Origin: Luteococcus peritonei
GTDB lineage: Bacteria > Actinomycetota > Actinomycetes > Propionibacteriales > Propionibacteriaceae
Length of the DNA: 64,000 nt
Assembly: GCF_039526385.1 (NCBI RefSeq)
Contig: NZ_BAAAIX010000019.1
Location: 1 to 64,000, forward strand
Reading direction: 5' to 3'
Part shown: positions 16,986 to 25,507 of the stretch, one piece after another
Layout: each line of letters begins with the position of its first letter
Position numbering within the stretch: the first letter of the stretch is position 1
Position numbers and translations under genes: made by a program
The notes under the pieces: model-generated
Seen by the model: the letters and a program-made list of their open reading frames with translations, nothing else
What the model was told of the DNA's origin: nothing
Database searches by the model: none

Positions 16986-18050
16986 CTGACCAGTCCCGAA
17001 GCAGAGCGCCGCGAGGTGCCCCAGCCCAGCGCCACCCGCCGCCTCACCGTGCCGGCCTCCATCCCGATGGTGAACGTGGTCGGTCCCCGTGACGACTTCC
17101 TCACCGTCCTGGAGAAGGAGCTCGACGCCGACATCCTGGTGCGGGGCAACGAGATCACGCTGACCGGCGGCGCCGCCGACATCGCCCTGGCGGCCGACGT
17201 CTTCACCGAGATGATCACCGTCCTGCGCACCGGCCAGGGCCTGACCCGCGAGACGGTGGAGCGGATCGTCGGGATGACGGCCGAGGAGGTCAGCCCCGCC
17301 GAGGTGCTGACCCACAACATCCTCAGCACCCGCGGCAAGTCGATCCGCGCCAAGACGCTGAACCAGAAGCGCTACGTGGACGCCATCGATGCCAACACCA
17401 TCACCTTCGGCATCGGCCCGGCCGGCACCGGCAAGACCTACCTCGCCGTGGCGAAGGCGGTCCAGGCGCTGCAGCGCAAGGAGGTCACCCGGATCATCCT
17501 GACCCGCCCCGCCATCGAGGCGGGGGAGCGGCTGGGCTTCCTGCCCGGCACGCTGAACGACAAGATCGATCCCTACCTGCGTCCGCTCTACGACGCCCTG
17601 CACGACATGATGGACCCCGAGGCGGTGCCGAAGCTGCTCACCGCCGGGACCATCGAGGTGGCGCCGCTGGCCTACATGCGCGGCCGCACCCTGAACGACG
17701 CCTTCATCATCCTGGACGAGGCCCAGAACACCTCGATGGAGCAGATGAAGATGTTCCTGACCCGGTTGGGTTTCAACTCCAAGATCGTGGTCACCGGCGA
17801 CATCACCCAGGTGGACCTGCCCAACGGGCAGCCCTCCGGTCTGCGCGGCGTGCAGCAGATCCTCGACGGGGTGGCCGACATCGCCTTCTGCAACCTCACC
17901 AACCGCGACGTGGTGCGCCACCGCCTGGTGGGCCGCATCGTGGCCGCCTACGACCAGTACGAGAGCACCGATGCGGTGGTGCAGCAGGCCTTCGACCGGC
18001 AGAACCGCGCCACCCGTCGCTCTGTCGAGTTCCGCGGGGAGAAGCGATGA
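16986..18050 (+). CDS. phoH: PhoH-family ATPase (PhoH2/PhoL type)
   Basis: 354 residues from CTG 16986, or 344 from the next usual start GTG 17016. Walker A is GPAGTGKTYLAVAKA, followed by ILTRPAIEAGERLGFLPGTLNDKIDPYLRPLYD and Walker B FIILDEAQN with VVTGDITQVDLP, all typical of PhoH. An N-terminal KH-like segment (DILVRGNEITLTG) fits the PhoL type, an ATPase linked to RNA metabolism and ribosome maturation with YbeY. The start is odd: GGAGGA is four to five bases from CTG, while GTG 17016 has no ribosome site. The gene overlaps ybeY by ATGA and begins the conserved phoH-ybeY-corC-era set. Confidence 0.92.
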   Translation: MTSPEAERREVPQPSATRRLTVPASIPMVNVVGPRDDFLTVLEKELDADILVRGNEITLTGGAADIALAADVFTEMITVLRTGQGLTRETVERIVGMTAEEVSPAEVLTHNILSTRGKSIRAKTLNQKRYVDAIDANTITFGIGPAGTGKTYLAVAKAVQALQRKEVTRIILTRPAIEAGERLGFLPGTLNDKIDPYLRPLYDALHDMMDPEAVPKLLTAGTIEVAPLAYMRGRTLNDAFIILDEAQNTSMEQMKMFLTRLGFNSKIVVTGDITQVDLPNGQPSGLRGVQQILDGVADIAFCNLTNRDVVRHRLVGRIVAAYDQYESTDAVVQQAFDRQNRATRRSVEFRGEKR

Positions 18051-18502
18051 TCGACCTGAACAACGAGTCCGGCATGGAGGCCGACGAGCAGGGCCTGATC
18101 CGGCTGGCCGGCTTCGCGCTGGAGCAGCTGCGGATCCATCCGCAGAGCGATCTGTCGATCCTGCTGGTGGACGAGCCCACCATGGAGAACTACCACGTGC
18201 GCTTCATGGACCTGCCCGGCCCCACCGACGTGATGAGCTTCCCGATGGACGAGCTGCGCGCCCCCGAGGACGACGAGGAGGCGCCCCAGGGGCTGCTGGG
18301 AGACATCGTGCTCTGCCCGGCCGTCACCGAGCGACAGGCCGCCGAGAACGGTCGGCGTCCCGAGGAGGAGGCCGAGTACCTGCTGATCCACGGCCTGCTG
18401 CACCTGCTCGGGCACGACCACGCCGAGCCCGAGGAGAAGGCGGTCATGTTCGGTCTGAACGACCAGATCATCGCCGCCTGGCAGGCTCGCCAGCAGGCGT
18501 GA
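18047..18502 (+). CDS. ybeY: Endoribonuclease YbeY (rRNA maturation factor)
   Basis: 151-residue zinc-dependent single-strand RNase needed for 16S rRNA 3'-end maturation and ribosome quality control. The metal motif H-x3-H-x5-H is HGLLHLLGHDH at residues 115-125 (H115, H119, H125), and TDVMSFPMDE is the conserved upstream strand. ATG 18047 overlaps the phoH stop by four bases. Confidence 0.95.
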   Translation: MIDLNNESGMEADEQGLIRLAGFALEQLRIHPQSDLSILLVDEPTMENYHVRFMDLPGPTDVMSFPMDELRAPEDDEEAPQGLLGDIVLCPAVTERQAAENGRRPEEEAEYLLIHGLLHLLGHDHAEPEEKAVMFGLNDQIIAAWQARQQA

Positions 18503-18591
18503 TGCCGTCCCCTGGCGCCCCCGCCCGTAGGATGGTGCGGTGGGCGCCGTCGTGTCCCGCCTCCCGAGACCGGAAAGAGTGATCTGCGCAC

Positions 18592-19917
18592 GTGACCGAG
18601 CGCCACTGGATCGAAATCGCCGTCGCCCTGGTCTGTGCCGTGCTGGGCTTCCTGCTGGCCGCCGCCGAGACCGCCCTGACCCACACCGGCAAGGCCCGCG
18701 CCGACAAGCTCGTCGAGGACGAGCAGGGCGGCGCCAAGCGGCTGCGCACCATCACCGAGGACCCCGCGCCCTATGTGAACACCACCATGCTGGTGCGCAC
18801 GGTCTTCGAGATCACCGCCATCGTGCTGGTCTGCCACGTGGTCTTCGCCCACTTCCAGGTCTTCTGGCAGCGCATCGCGCTGGCCGCCGCCGTCATGGTG
18901 CTGGTCAGCTTCATCCTGTGGGGCGTGGCGCCGATCACCATCGGACGCCAGCGCTCCGACCGGGTGGCGCTGCGCGCGGCCGGCCCGGTCTCGGTGCTCA
19001 CCAGCCTGTTCGGGCCGCTGCCGCAGCTGATGATCCTGATCGGCAATGCGCTGACCCCGGGGCGCGGTTTCGCGGACGGACCGTTCAGCTCGGAGGCCGA
19101 GCTGCGTGACCTGGTGGACCAGGCCGAGGCCAGCGACGTGATCGACTCCGGCGAGAGCCGCATGATCCACTCCGTCTTCGAGCTGGGCGACACCATCGTG
19201 CGCGCCGTGATGGTGCCGCGACCCGACGTGGTCTTCATCCAGCAGGACAAGACCCTGCGCCAGGGCCTCTCGCTGGCCCTGCGCTCGGGCTTCAGCCGGA
19301 TCCCCGTCGTCGGCGAGGGCCTGGACGACGTGGTGGGCATGGTCTACCTCAAGGACATGGTCAAGCGCTCCTACGACAACCCGGAGGCGGAGCGCCACGA
19401 GACCATCGCCAGCCTGATGCGCCCGGCGCACTTCTGCCCGGACTCCAAGCCCGCCAACGAGCTGCTCCACGAGATGCAGCGCGACCGCAACCACGTCGTG
19501 ATCGTGGTCGACGAGTTCGGCGGCACCGCCGGCCTGGCCTCCATCGAGGACATCCTGGAGGAGATCGTGGGCGAGATCGTCGACGAGTACGACGCCGAAC
19601 CCACCCTCACCGAACAGCTGGAGCCCGGTGTCTACCGGATCAGCGCCCGGCTGCCGATCGACGAGCTCGGCGACCTGTTCGGCCTGGAGCTGGCCGACGA
19701 GGACGTCGACACCGTGGGCGGCATGATGGCCAAGCAGCTGAACATGGTGCCCATCCCGGGCAGTGTCGTGGACTGGGAGGGTGTGCGGGTGGAGGCCGAG
19801 AAGGCCTCGGGACGCCGCCACCAGATCGACACCTGCCTGGCCCGGCTCACGCCGGGCGAGGACGCCATCGAGGAGCAGCGCGACGTCGATCGCGTCGAGG
19901 AGGAGCAGCATGGCTGA
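18592..19917 (+). CDS. CNNM/CBS-domain transporter-like protein (CorC/HlyC family)
   Basis: 441 residues. The N-terminal DUF21/CNNM membrane domain (about 1-160) has three to four hydrophobic segments. Two CBS domains follow (about 195-320), starting MVPRPDVVFIQQDKTLRQGL with FSRIPVVGEGLDDVVGMVYLKD. The C-terminal CorC_HlyC domain contains VVDEFGGTAGLASIEDILEEIVGEI. The family is linked to magnesium efflux or homeostasis; the older name hemolysin is misleading. GTG 18592 follows GGAAAGAG, with a TAGGAT -10 box near 18530. The stop overlaps the era start by eight bases. The phoH-ybeY-corC-era order is conserved in Actinobacteria. Confidence 0.92.
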   Translation: MTERHWIEIAVALVCAVLGFLLAAAETALTHTGKARADKLVEDEQGGAKRLRTITEDPAPYVNTTMLVRTVFEITAIVLVCHVVFAHFQVFWQRIALAAAVMVLVSFILWGVAPITIGRQRSDRVALRAAGPVSVLTSLFGPLPQLMILIGNALTPGRGFADGPFSSEAELRDLVDQAEASDVIDSGESRMIHSVFELGDTIVRAVMVPRPDVVFIQQDKTLRQGLSLALRSGFSRIPVVGEGLDDVVGMVYLKDMVKRSYDNPEAERHETIASLMRPAHFCPDSKPANELLHEMQRDRNHVVIVVDEFGGTAGLASIEDILEEIVGEIVDEYDAEPTLTEQLEPGVYRISARLPIDELGDLFGLELADEDVDTVGGMMAKQLNMVPIPGSVVDWEGVRVEAEKASGRRHQIDTCLARLTPGEDAIEEQRDVDRVEEEQHG

Positions 19918-20938
19918 CAAGTACGCGGACCAGAAGCCGACGCCGGAGCGGATGCCGACGCTCGCCGAGCTGATGGGCGACGACTTCGACCCGGAGACCG
20001 ACATCGACTGGACCGGTGACAAGAGCTTCCGCTCCGGCTTCGCCTGCTTCGTGGGACGCCCCAATGCCGGCAAGTCCACCCTGACCAATGCCCTGGTGGG
20101 CGCGAAGATCGCGATCACCAGTTCCAAGCCGCAGACCACCCGTCACTCGATCCGCGGCATCGTGAACCGCGAGGACTCGCAGCTGGTGCTGATCGACACC
20201 CCCGGCCTGCACAAGCCCCGCACCCTGCTGGGCCAGCGGCTCAACGACCTGGTGCGCGAGACCTGGACTGAGGTGGACGTGATCGGTGTCTGCCTGCCCT
20301 CCAACCAGCCGATCGGGCCCGGCGACACCTTCCTGGTGGGCGAGATCGCCAAGCTGCCCAAGAAGCCCAAGCTGGTGGCGCTGGCCACCAAGACCGACCT
20401 GGTCAGCGGTGACACGCTGCGCAAGCACCTGGTGGAGATCCAGCAGCTGGAGGAGAAGCTCGGCATCAGTTGGGAGACCATCATCCCGTGCTCGGCGGTG
20501 GCCGGGGAGCAGGTGGACGTAGTGGCCGACGAGCTGGTCAAGCTGCTGCCCTACGGCCCCGCCTTCTACCCCGACGGCGAGCTGACCGACGAGCCCGACG
20601 AGACCTTGGTCAAGGAGCTGATCCGCGAGGCCGCCCTGGAGGGCGTGCGTGACGAGCTGCCGCACTCCATCACCGTCGAGATCGACGAGATGGGCCTGCG
20701 CGAGGGGCGCCCGGAGGACAAGCCCTTGCTGGATGTCTTCGCCTCGATGATCGTGGAGCGCGACTCCCAGAAGGGCATCATGATCGGCCACAAGGGCGAG
20801 CACCTGCGCGAGGTGGGCACCCGGGCCAGGCACCAGATCAGCGCCCTGCTCGGCACCCCGGTGCACCTCGATCTCAAGGTCAAGGTGCTCAAGGACTGGC
20901 AGCGCGACCCCAAGTACCTGAACCGGCTGGGTTTCTGA
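19910..20938 (+). CDS. era: GTPase Era
   Basis: 342-residue GTPase that binds the 16S rRNA 3' end in 30S assembly. G1 is GRPNAGKST, followed by KPQTTRHSI (switch I), DTPGLHKPRTLLG (G3) and ATKTDLV in the position of NKxD (Asn replaced by Thr, seen in other actinobacterial Era). The C-terminal KH domain shows IVERDSQKGIMIGHKGEHLREVGTRAR. An N-terminal extension of about 40 residues (PTPERMPTLAELMGDDFDPE) precedes the G domain and is longer than in E. coli Era. ATG 19910 has GGAGGAG upstream and overlaps the corC stop. Confidence 0.95.
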   Translation: MADKYADQKPTPERMPTLAELMGDDFDPETDIDWTGDKSFRSGFACFVGRPNAGKSTLTNALVGAKIAITSSKPQTTRHSIRGIVNREDSQLVLIDTPGLHKPRTLLGQRLNDLVRETWTEVDVIGVCLPSNQPIGPGDTFLVGEIAKLPKKPKLVALATKTDLVSGDTLRKHLVEIQQLEEKLGISWETIIPCSAVAGEQVDVVADELVKLLPYGPAFYPDGELTDEPDETLVKELIREAALEGVRDELPHSITVEIDEMGLREGRPEDKPLLDVFASMIVERDSQKGIMIGHKGEHLREVGTRARHQISALLGTPVHLDLKVKVLKDWQRDPKYLNRLGF

Positions 20939-20999
20939 GGCCTGACCGCAGGGCGGCACGGGCTTCCGGGGCGCGGGCCGGATCTGGAAGGATCGGCCC

Positions 21000-21551
21000 A
21001 TGAGCGACCTGGTCCTGGAATCCGTCCACCCTTCCGGAGGCATCAAGAACGGCGCGCTGGTGCGGCGGGTGCATCCCACCTCGCTGAGCACGCTGATCTG
21101 CTTCACCACGCCGCACGGGCTCTACCACGTGCACAACCGGATCGAGTTCGACGACGCCGACCCGCGCCACTGGACCCACTACCTGCACCACGACCGGGAC
21201 CGGTTCGTGGAGCGTGAGCACGAGGCCTCCGACCCCGGCGACGTCGTCCCCAGCTTCGCCGAGTACCTGCTGGTGGGCGAGCTGCTCGACTCCGGTGAGC
21301 AGGAGCTGGCCTTCACCATGCTCATCGAGTCCGGCGGCTCGCTGAGGCCCGCCGTGCTGCGCCACGAGGGCGACGAGGTGGGCCTCTACCTGGACGGCGA
21401 GCTGGTCAACCGCCACCGCGTCGTGGGCGAGGACATCATCGCCTCCGACTGGGGTGGGCTGGGATCGCGCCGGGTGGATGACGTCGGCGAGCTGATGGAG
21501 GGCCTGGACGAGCAGGTGGCCATCCGGGTCAGGATGTTCCTCGACGAGTGA
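21000..21551 (+). CDS. Conserved-looking hypothetical protein
   Basis: 183 residues, soluble and acidic with many aromatic and His residues (FTTPHGLYHVHNRIEFDDADPRHWTHYLHHDRDRF). I do not recognise the family. The length, regular codon usage and a ribosome site (GGAAGGATC before ATG 21000) support a real gene. It lies between era and the leuA leader in the same direction with 61 bp after era, so it may be cotranscribed with era. A small palindrome (CCCAC-GTC-GTGGG) at about 21560-21572 follows its stop. Confidence 0.65.
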   Translation: MSDLVLESVHPSGGIKNGALVRRVHPTSLSTLICFTTPHGLYHVHNRIEFDDADPRHWTHYLHHDRDRFVEREHEASDPGDVVPSFAEYLLVGELLDSGEQELAFTMLIESGGSLRPAVLRHEGDEVGLYLDGELVNRHRVVGEDIIASDWGGLGSRRVDDVGELMEGLDEQVAIRVRMFLDE

Positions 21552-21604
21552 GCCGGCGTCCCACGTCGTGGGAAGCAATCCCGCAGCCGCGCAGCCGATG
21601 TGGC

Positions 21605-21610
21605 TAGAGT
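21605..21610 (+). promoter_or_regulatory. -10 box of the leuA leader transcript
   Basis: TAGAGT, seven bases before the ATG of the leader peptide, so the transcript probably begins at that ATG. Confidence 0.55.
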
Positions 21611-21617
21611 GTCCGCC

Positions 21618-21686
21618 ATGGCCAGGACGAGGCATCCCCGGTACGCACCGGGTCGACTGCTCCTTGTGTGCCGTAGCGAGGCCTGA
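21618..21686 (+). CDS. Leu-rich leader peptide upstream of leuA
   Basis: 22-codon frame with three consecutive different leucine codons (CTG CTC CTT) near its end, in the context GRLLLVCR. It begins on the predicted first base of the mRNA, so it would be translated leaderless. Such peptides sense leucyl-tRNA supply by ribosome stalling and control a downstream attenuator; this mechanism is known for amino-acid operons in Actinobacteria. The Leu codons, position and following hairpin support the assignment, which is inferred from sequence alone. Confidence 0.65.
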   Translation: MARTRHPRYAPGRLLLVCRSEA

Positions 21687-21708
21687 TCCCACGGCCGGCA
21701 TCCTCGCT
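21675..21708 (+). promoter_or_regulatory. Hairpin in the leuA leader, candidate attenuator element
   Basis: AGCGAGG at 21675-21681 pairs with CCTCGCT at 21702-21708. The left arm overlaps the stop region of the leader peptide, so a stalled or finishing ribosome would change its folding. No clear U tract follows, so it could act as an antiterminator, a Rho-dependent control or a translational switch. Confidence 0.4.
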
Positions 21709-21780
21709 GCGGAGCCCTGTCACGCCATCGCGTGCACGTCGGCGGAAGACACCCCCTAGAACCGCAGCAAGGAAGCAGAG

Positions 21781-23523
21781 ATGACCACCAACACCTTCGG
21801 CACCCGTCCCCAGTCCGGACGCCCCGTGCAGCAGCCCAGCCCGATGCCCTTCGGCCGCTACACCGCCTTCGAGCCGGTCACCGTGCCGGACCGCACCTGG
21901 CCCGACGCCAAGATCACCCGCGCCCCGCGCTGGCTGTCCACCGACCTGCGCGACGGCAACCAGGCCCTGATCGACCCGATGACCCCGGCGCGCAAGCGCA
22001 AGATGTTCGACCTGCTGGTCCGGATGGGCTACAAGGAGATCGAGATCGGCTTCCCCTCGGCCTCCCAGACCGACTTCGACTTCGTGCGCGGCCTGATCGA
22101 GGACGACGCCATCCCCGAGGACGTGCAGATCTCGGTGCTGACCCAGGCCCGCGAAGACCTGATCGAGCGCACCGCGCAGTCGCTGGTGGGTGCGAAGCGG
22201 GCCAACATCCACATGTACAACGCCACCGCGGAGCTCTTCCGTCGCGTGGTCTTCAAGGTCAGCGAGGCGGAGTGCATCGCCATGGCCACCCGCGGCACCG
22301 AGATGGTGCTGAAGCACGCGGAGGCCAACCTGGGCGACGTGGAGTTCGGCTTCCAGTACAGCCCGGAGATCTTCACCCAGACCCCCACCGACTTCGCCAT
22401 CGAGGTCTGCAATGCCGTGATGGACGTCTGGCAGCCCAGCGAGGGCCGCGAGATCATCCTGAACCTGCCCGCCACGGTGGAGATGAGCACCCCGAACACC
22501 TATGCCGACCAGATCGAGTACTTCGGCCGCCATGTGCGCAACCGCGACCACGTCGCCATCTCGCTGCACCCGCACAACGACCGCGGCACGGCCGTGGCCG
22601 CCACCGAGCTGGGCGTGATGGCCGGCGCCGACCGCGTCGAGGGCTGCCTGTTCGGCCACGGCGAGCGCACCGGCAACGTGGACCTGGTCACCCTGGGCAT
22701 GAACCTGTTCAGCCAGGGCATCGACCCGCAGATCGACTTCAGCAACATCGACGAGATCCGGCGCACCGTGGAGTACTGCACCGGCCTGCCGGTGCACCCG
22801 CGCCACCCCTACGCCGGCGACCTGGTCTACACCGCCTTCTCCGGCTCCCACCAGGACGCCATCAAGAAGGGCCTGGAGGCGCTGGAGAAGACCGCTGGCG
22901 AGCAGGGCAAGAGCATGCACGAGGTGGCCTGGGAGGCGCCCTACCTGCCCATCGACCCCTTCGACGTGGGCCGCACCTACGAGGCCGTGATCCGCGTGAA
23001 CAGCCAGTCCGGCAAGGGCGGCATGGCCTACATCATGAAGACCGACCACAAGCTGGACCTGCCGCGCCGGCTGCAGATGGAGTTCAGCCGGGTGGTGCAG
23101 GCGCACACCGACAGCGAGGGTGGCGAGGTGAACTCGCAGCAGATGTGGGAGATCTTCTCCGACGAGTACCTGCTGCGCAACGAGCCGCTGCAGGTGGTGA
23201 GCACCTCCACCGCCAGCCAGGGCGGCGCGCACACCATCACCGCCAACATCGTCTGGCAGGGCGCCGAGCGCACCATCACCGGTGAGGGCAATGGTCCGGT
23301 CTCGGCCTTCGTCGACGCGCTGGGCCAGCTGGGCATCCAGATCCGCGTCCTGGACTACACCGAGCACGCGCTCACCGCGGGCGGCGACGCCCAGGCCGCG
23401 GCCTACGTGGAGTGCGAGGTGGGCAGCGACGAGGACGCCCGCGTGCTCTGGGGCGTCGGCATCGACCCCGACATCATGACCGCCTCGCTGAAGGGCGTCG
23501 TGAGCGTGGTCAACCGAATGTGA
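21781..23523 (+). CDS. leuA: 2-Isopropylmalate synthase
   Basis: 580 residues. Condenses acetyl-CoA with 2-ketoisovalerate in the first committed step of leucine synthesis. The catalytic barrel shows LRDGNQALIDPM (metal-binding Asp), ISLHPHNDRGTA with the metal-binding histidines, and GCLFGHGERTGNVDLVTL. The C-terminal regulatory domain (about 440-560) for leucine feedback is present. This is the long actinobacterial form. ATG 21781 follows AAGGAAG. Expression is likely controlled by the leader peptide about 95 bp upstream. Confidence 0.97.
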   Translation: MTTNTFGTRPQSGRPVQQPSPMPFGRYTAFEPVTVPDRTWPDAKITRAPRWLSTDLRDGNQALIDPMTPARKRKMFDLLVRMGYKEIEIGFPSASQTDFDFVRGLIEDDAIPEDVQISVLTQAREDLIERTAQSLVGAKRANIHMYNATAELFRRVVFKVSEAECIAMATRGTEMVLKHAEANLGDVEFGFQYSPEIFTQTPTDFAIEVCNAVMDVWQPSEGREIILNLPATVEMSTPNTYADQIEYFGRHVRNRDHVAISLHPHNDRGTAVAATELGVMAGADRVEGCLFGHGERTGNVDLVTLGMNLFSQGIDPQIDFSNIDEIRRTVEYCTGLPVHPRHPYAGDLVYTAFSGSHQDAIKKGLEALEKTAGEQGKSMHEVAWEAPYLPIDPFDVGRTYEAVIRVNSQSGKGGMAYIMKTDHKLDLPRRLQMEFSRVVQAHTDSEGGEVNSQQMWEIFSDEYLLRNEPLQVVSTSTASQGGAHTITANIVWQGAERTITGEGNGPVSAFVDALGQLGIQIRVLDYTEHALTAGGDAQAAAYVECEVGSDEDARVLWGVGIDPDIMTASLKGVVSVVNRM

Positions 23524-23560
23524 TCGGCTTCCCGGCCGAGGCCGGGACCCGACGACGAGG

Positions 23561-23584
23561 GGCCCGCACCACCTGGTGCGGGCC
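23561..23584 (+). terminator. leuA terminator
   Basis: Perfect 10-bp stem (GGCCCGCACC / GGTGCGGGCC) with ACCT loop, 38 bp after the leuA stop, followed by TCTTGCT. Confidence 0.75.
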
Positions 23585-23650
23585 TCTTGCTCGTCCCGGG
23601 GCCGCAGCTGTGACTGTGCAGATGGTCGGAAACTCTGGCGGGACGTCACC

Positions 23651-23740
23651 ATGACCGCGATGGTGGGCGTCTACCGTCCCGATGTCGCCAACGACTCCGG
23701 CGACCTGCTCTACCCGGTGGGGCACCGCGGCGTGATCTGA
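23651..23740 (+). CDS. Possible 29-residue small protein
   Basis: ATG 23651 to TGA 23740 encodes a 29-residue peptide beginning MTAMVGVYRPDVAND and ending GHRGVI. Nearly all codons end in G or C, as in real genes here, although high GC alone raises this. No strong ribosome site is seen. It sits between the leuA terminator and the palindrome upstream of the sugar kinase. It may be a small protein or a gene remnant. Confidence 0.3.
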   Translation: MTAMVGVYRPDVANDSGDLLYPVGHRGVI

Positions 23741-23762
23741 CCGGATGGATGGAACTGCGGCG

Positions 23763-23788
23763 GGGGCACGGGAAATTTCCCGTGCCCC
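23763..23788. promoter_or_regulatory. Perfect 26-bp palindrome upstream of the FGGY kinase
   Basis: Half-site GGGGCACGGGAAA is followed directly by its exact reverse complement, with the centre AAATTT and no loop. It ends 23 bp before the kinase -10 box TAGCGT (23812-23817), which itself is six bases before the ATG. The position suits a repressor or activator operator; the lack of a loop and of a T tract argues against a terminator. Confidence 0.6.
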
Positions 23789-23823
23789 TGTCGCAACCGG
23801 CCGCGGATGCCTAGCGTGAAGCC

Positions 23824-25458
23824 ATGGACGCACCGCAGCGAGCAGACCTGACCACCGGCCCCTTCTTCCTGGGCATCGACTTCGGCACCGGCGGCTGCCG
23901 GTGCGGGATCTTCGACGCGGAGGGGGAGCCCGTCCACTTCCACGACTCGCCCTGGCAGACCAGCTACCCCGGCCGCGGCATGGCCGAGCAGGATCCCCGC
24001 CAGTGGTGGGAGAGCCTGGTGCGGGCCACCCGGATGGTGGTGGAGGAGAGCGGGGTGGCGCCGCAGGCCATCAAGGGCATCGGTTTCGGGGCCACCTCGG
24101 CCACCCTGGTCAGCATCGACGCGTCGGGCCAGGCACTGCGTCCGGCGATGATGTGGATGGACGTGCGCGCCACCGAGCAGGCCGCCCGCGCCGACCAGCT
24201 GGACCATCCGGTGCGTCGCTACAACGGTGGCGGGCAGACCCCGGCCACCGCCGAGTGGTATCCCTTCAAGGCCGCCTGGCTTCGCGAGAACGACCGCGAG
24301 GTCTACGACCGCACCCGTTGGCTGCTGGACTGCCCGGACTGGCTGGGTCACAAGCTCACCGGCGAGCTGCGGGTGAACCTGTGCAGCGCCTCGCTGAAGA
24401 TGTACCACGACAACTCGCTGGGCGGCTGGCCCACCGACTTCTACGAGGCGGTCGGCGCCGGCGACGCCTTCGGCAAGCTGCCCGAGCAGATGGGCGTCCC
24501 CGGCACGCAGCTGGGAGGGCTCCTGCCGGAGGTGGCCGAGGAGCTGGGCCTGGTGGCCGGCACCCCGGTGGGTGTGGGCATCGTCGACGCCGAGTGCGGC
24601 ATGCTCGGTCTCAACGTGCTGGAGCCCGGCCGGATGGCGCTGATCACCGGCTCCTCCGACGTGCTGCTGGGTCAGGCCGACGCGCCGATCTCCGGCCCCG
24701 GCTTCTTCGGCGGCTACACCGATGCGCTGGTGCAGGGGCTCTACATCGTCGAGGGGGCGCAGGCCTCCACCGGCTCGGCGCTGCGCTGGTTCCGCGACAA
24801 CTTCGCCGGGGAGGTCAAGCCTGCCGCCGACGCCCTGGGCATCAGCGCCTTCGACCTGCTGAACCGGATTGCCAAGGACATCCCGATCGGCTCCGACGGC
24901 GTGGTGATCAACGAGTACTTCCAGGGCAACCGCACCCCCTACACCGACTCGCGGGCCCGGGCCACCATCACCGGGCTGGGCCTGCACCACACCAGCGCCC
25001 ACGTCTACCACGCCCTGCAGGAGGCCGCCTGCTACGGCCTGGAGCACAACCTGCGCGCCATGCGGCAGGCCGGCTTCTCCGCCGACCAGCTGGTGGCCTG
25101 CGGCGGCTCGCTGAAGAGCCGCGACTGGATGCAGATGCACGCCGACGTGACCGGGGTGCCGATCACCACCACCAAGGTGCAGGACGCCTCCTGCCTGGGT
25201 GCCGCCATCCTGGGCGCCGCTGCCTCCGGCCTGGTGGGCGACATGAAGCAGGCCGCCTCCGCGATGGTGCACGAGGTGGACGTGATCGAGCCGGACCGGG
25301 CGGCGCACGAGGAGTACACGTTCTGGACCGATGCCTACATCGACCTCTACCCGGGGGTGCGCGGGGTGCAGCACCGGATCGCCGAGCACCTCTCCCGCAA
25401 GCCGGGGGCGGGTGAGCAGGGCGATCCCGGCGCGCAGCCCGAGCAGCCCCAGGGCTGA
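23824..25458 (+). CDS. FGGY-family carbohydrate kinase
   Basis: 544 residues with the two actin-like domains of the FGGY family. GIDFGTGGCRCGIFD is the N-terminal phosphate loop, followed by MWMDVRATEQA, LLDCPDWLGHKLTGE, the sugar-binding region around VGIVDAECGMLG and the C-terminal ATP-binding GGSLKSRDWMQMHADVTG. It phosphorylates a pentulose, polyol or related sugar; the sequence does not decide which (ribulose, xylulose and erythritol kinases share these motifs). ATG 23824 is directly after a leaderless promoter, and a perfect palindrome upstream suggests substrate-controlled expression. It stands alone, ending in a terminator, so substrate transport must be encoded elsewhere. Confidence 0.88.
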   Translation: MDAPQRADLTTGPFFLGIDFGTGGCRCGIFDAEGEPVHFHDSPWQTSYPGRGMAEQDPRQWWESLVRATRMVVEESGVAPQAIKGIGFGATSATLVSIDASGQALRPAMMWMDVRATEQAARADQLDHPVRRYNGGGQTPATAEWYPFKAAWLRENDREVYDRTRWLLDCPDWLGHKLTGELRVNLCSASLKMYHDNSLGGWPTDFYEAVGAGDAFGKLPEQMGVPGTQLGGLLPEVAEELGLVAGTPVGVGIVDAECGMLGLNVLEPGRMALITGSSDVLLGQADAPISGPGFFGGYTDALVQGLYIVEGAQASTGSALRWFRDNFAGEVKPAADALGISAFDLLNRIAKDIPIGSDGVVINEYFQGNRTPYTDSRARATITGLGLHHTSAHVYHALQEAACYGLEHNLRAMRQAGFSADQLVACGGSLKSRDWMQMHADVTGVPITTTKVQDASCLGAAILGAAASGLVGDMKQAASAMVHEVDVIEPDRAAHEEYTFWTDAYIDLYPGVRGVQHRIAEHLSRKPGAGEQGDPGAQPEQPQG

Positions 25459-25468
25459 CAGGGATGGC

Positions 25469-25501
25469 GAGGGGGCCCGGTGCAGTGCACCGGGCCCCCT
25501 C
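25469..25501. terminator. Bidirectional terminator between the sugar kinase and uppS
   Basis: Perfect 16-bp inverted repeat (GAGGGGGCCCGGTGCA and its complement) around one central base, between convergent genes. Confidence 0.8.
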
Positions 25502-25507
25502 GGCCGT

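Noticed and set aside
13304..17092. Very long plus-strand open frame of about 1260 codons
   Set aside because: It lies antisense to putA, whose motifs are complete. Long antisense frames arise from high GC at third positions, and its translation has low-complexity His/Gly/Arg composition.
25460..25507. Strong inverted repeat considered as a mobile-element end
   Set aside because: It lies exactly between convergent stops and has the form of the other terminators in the window.
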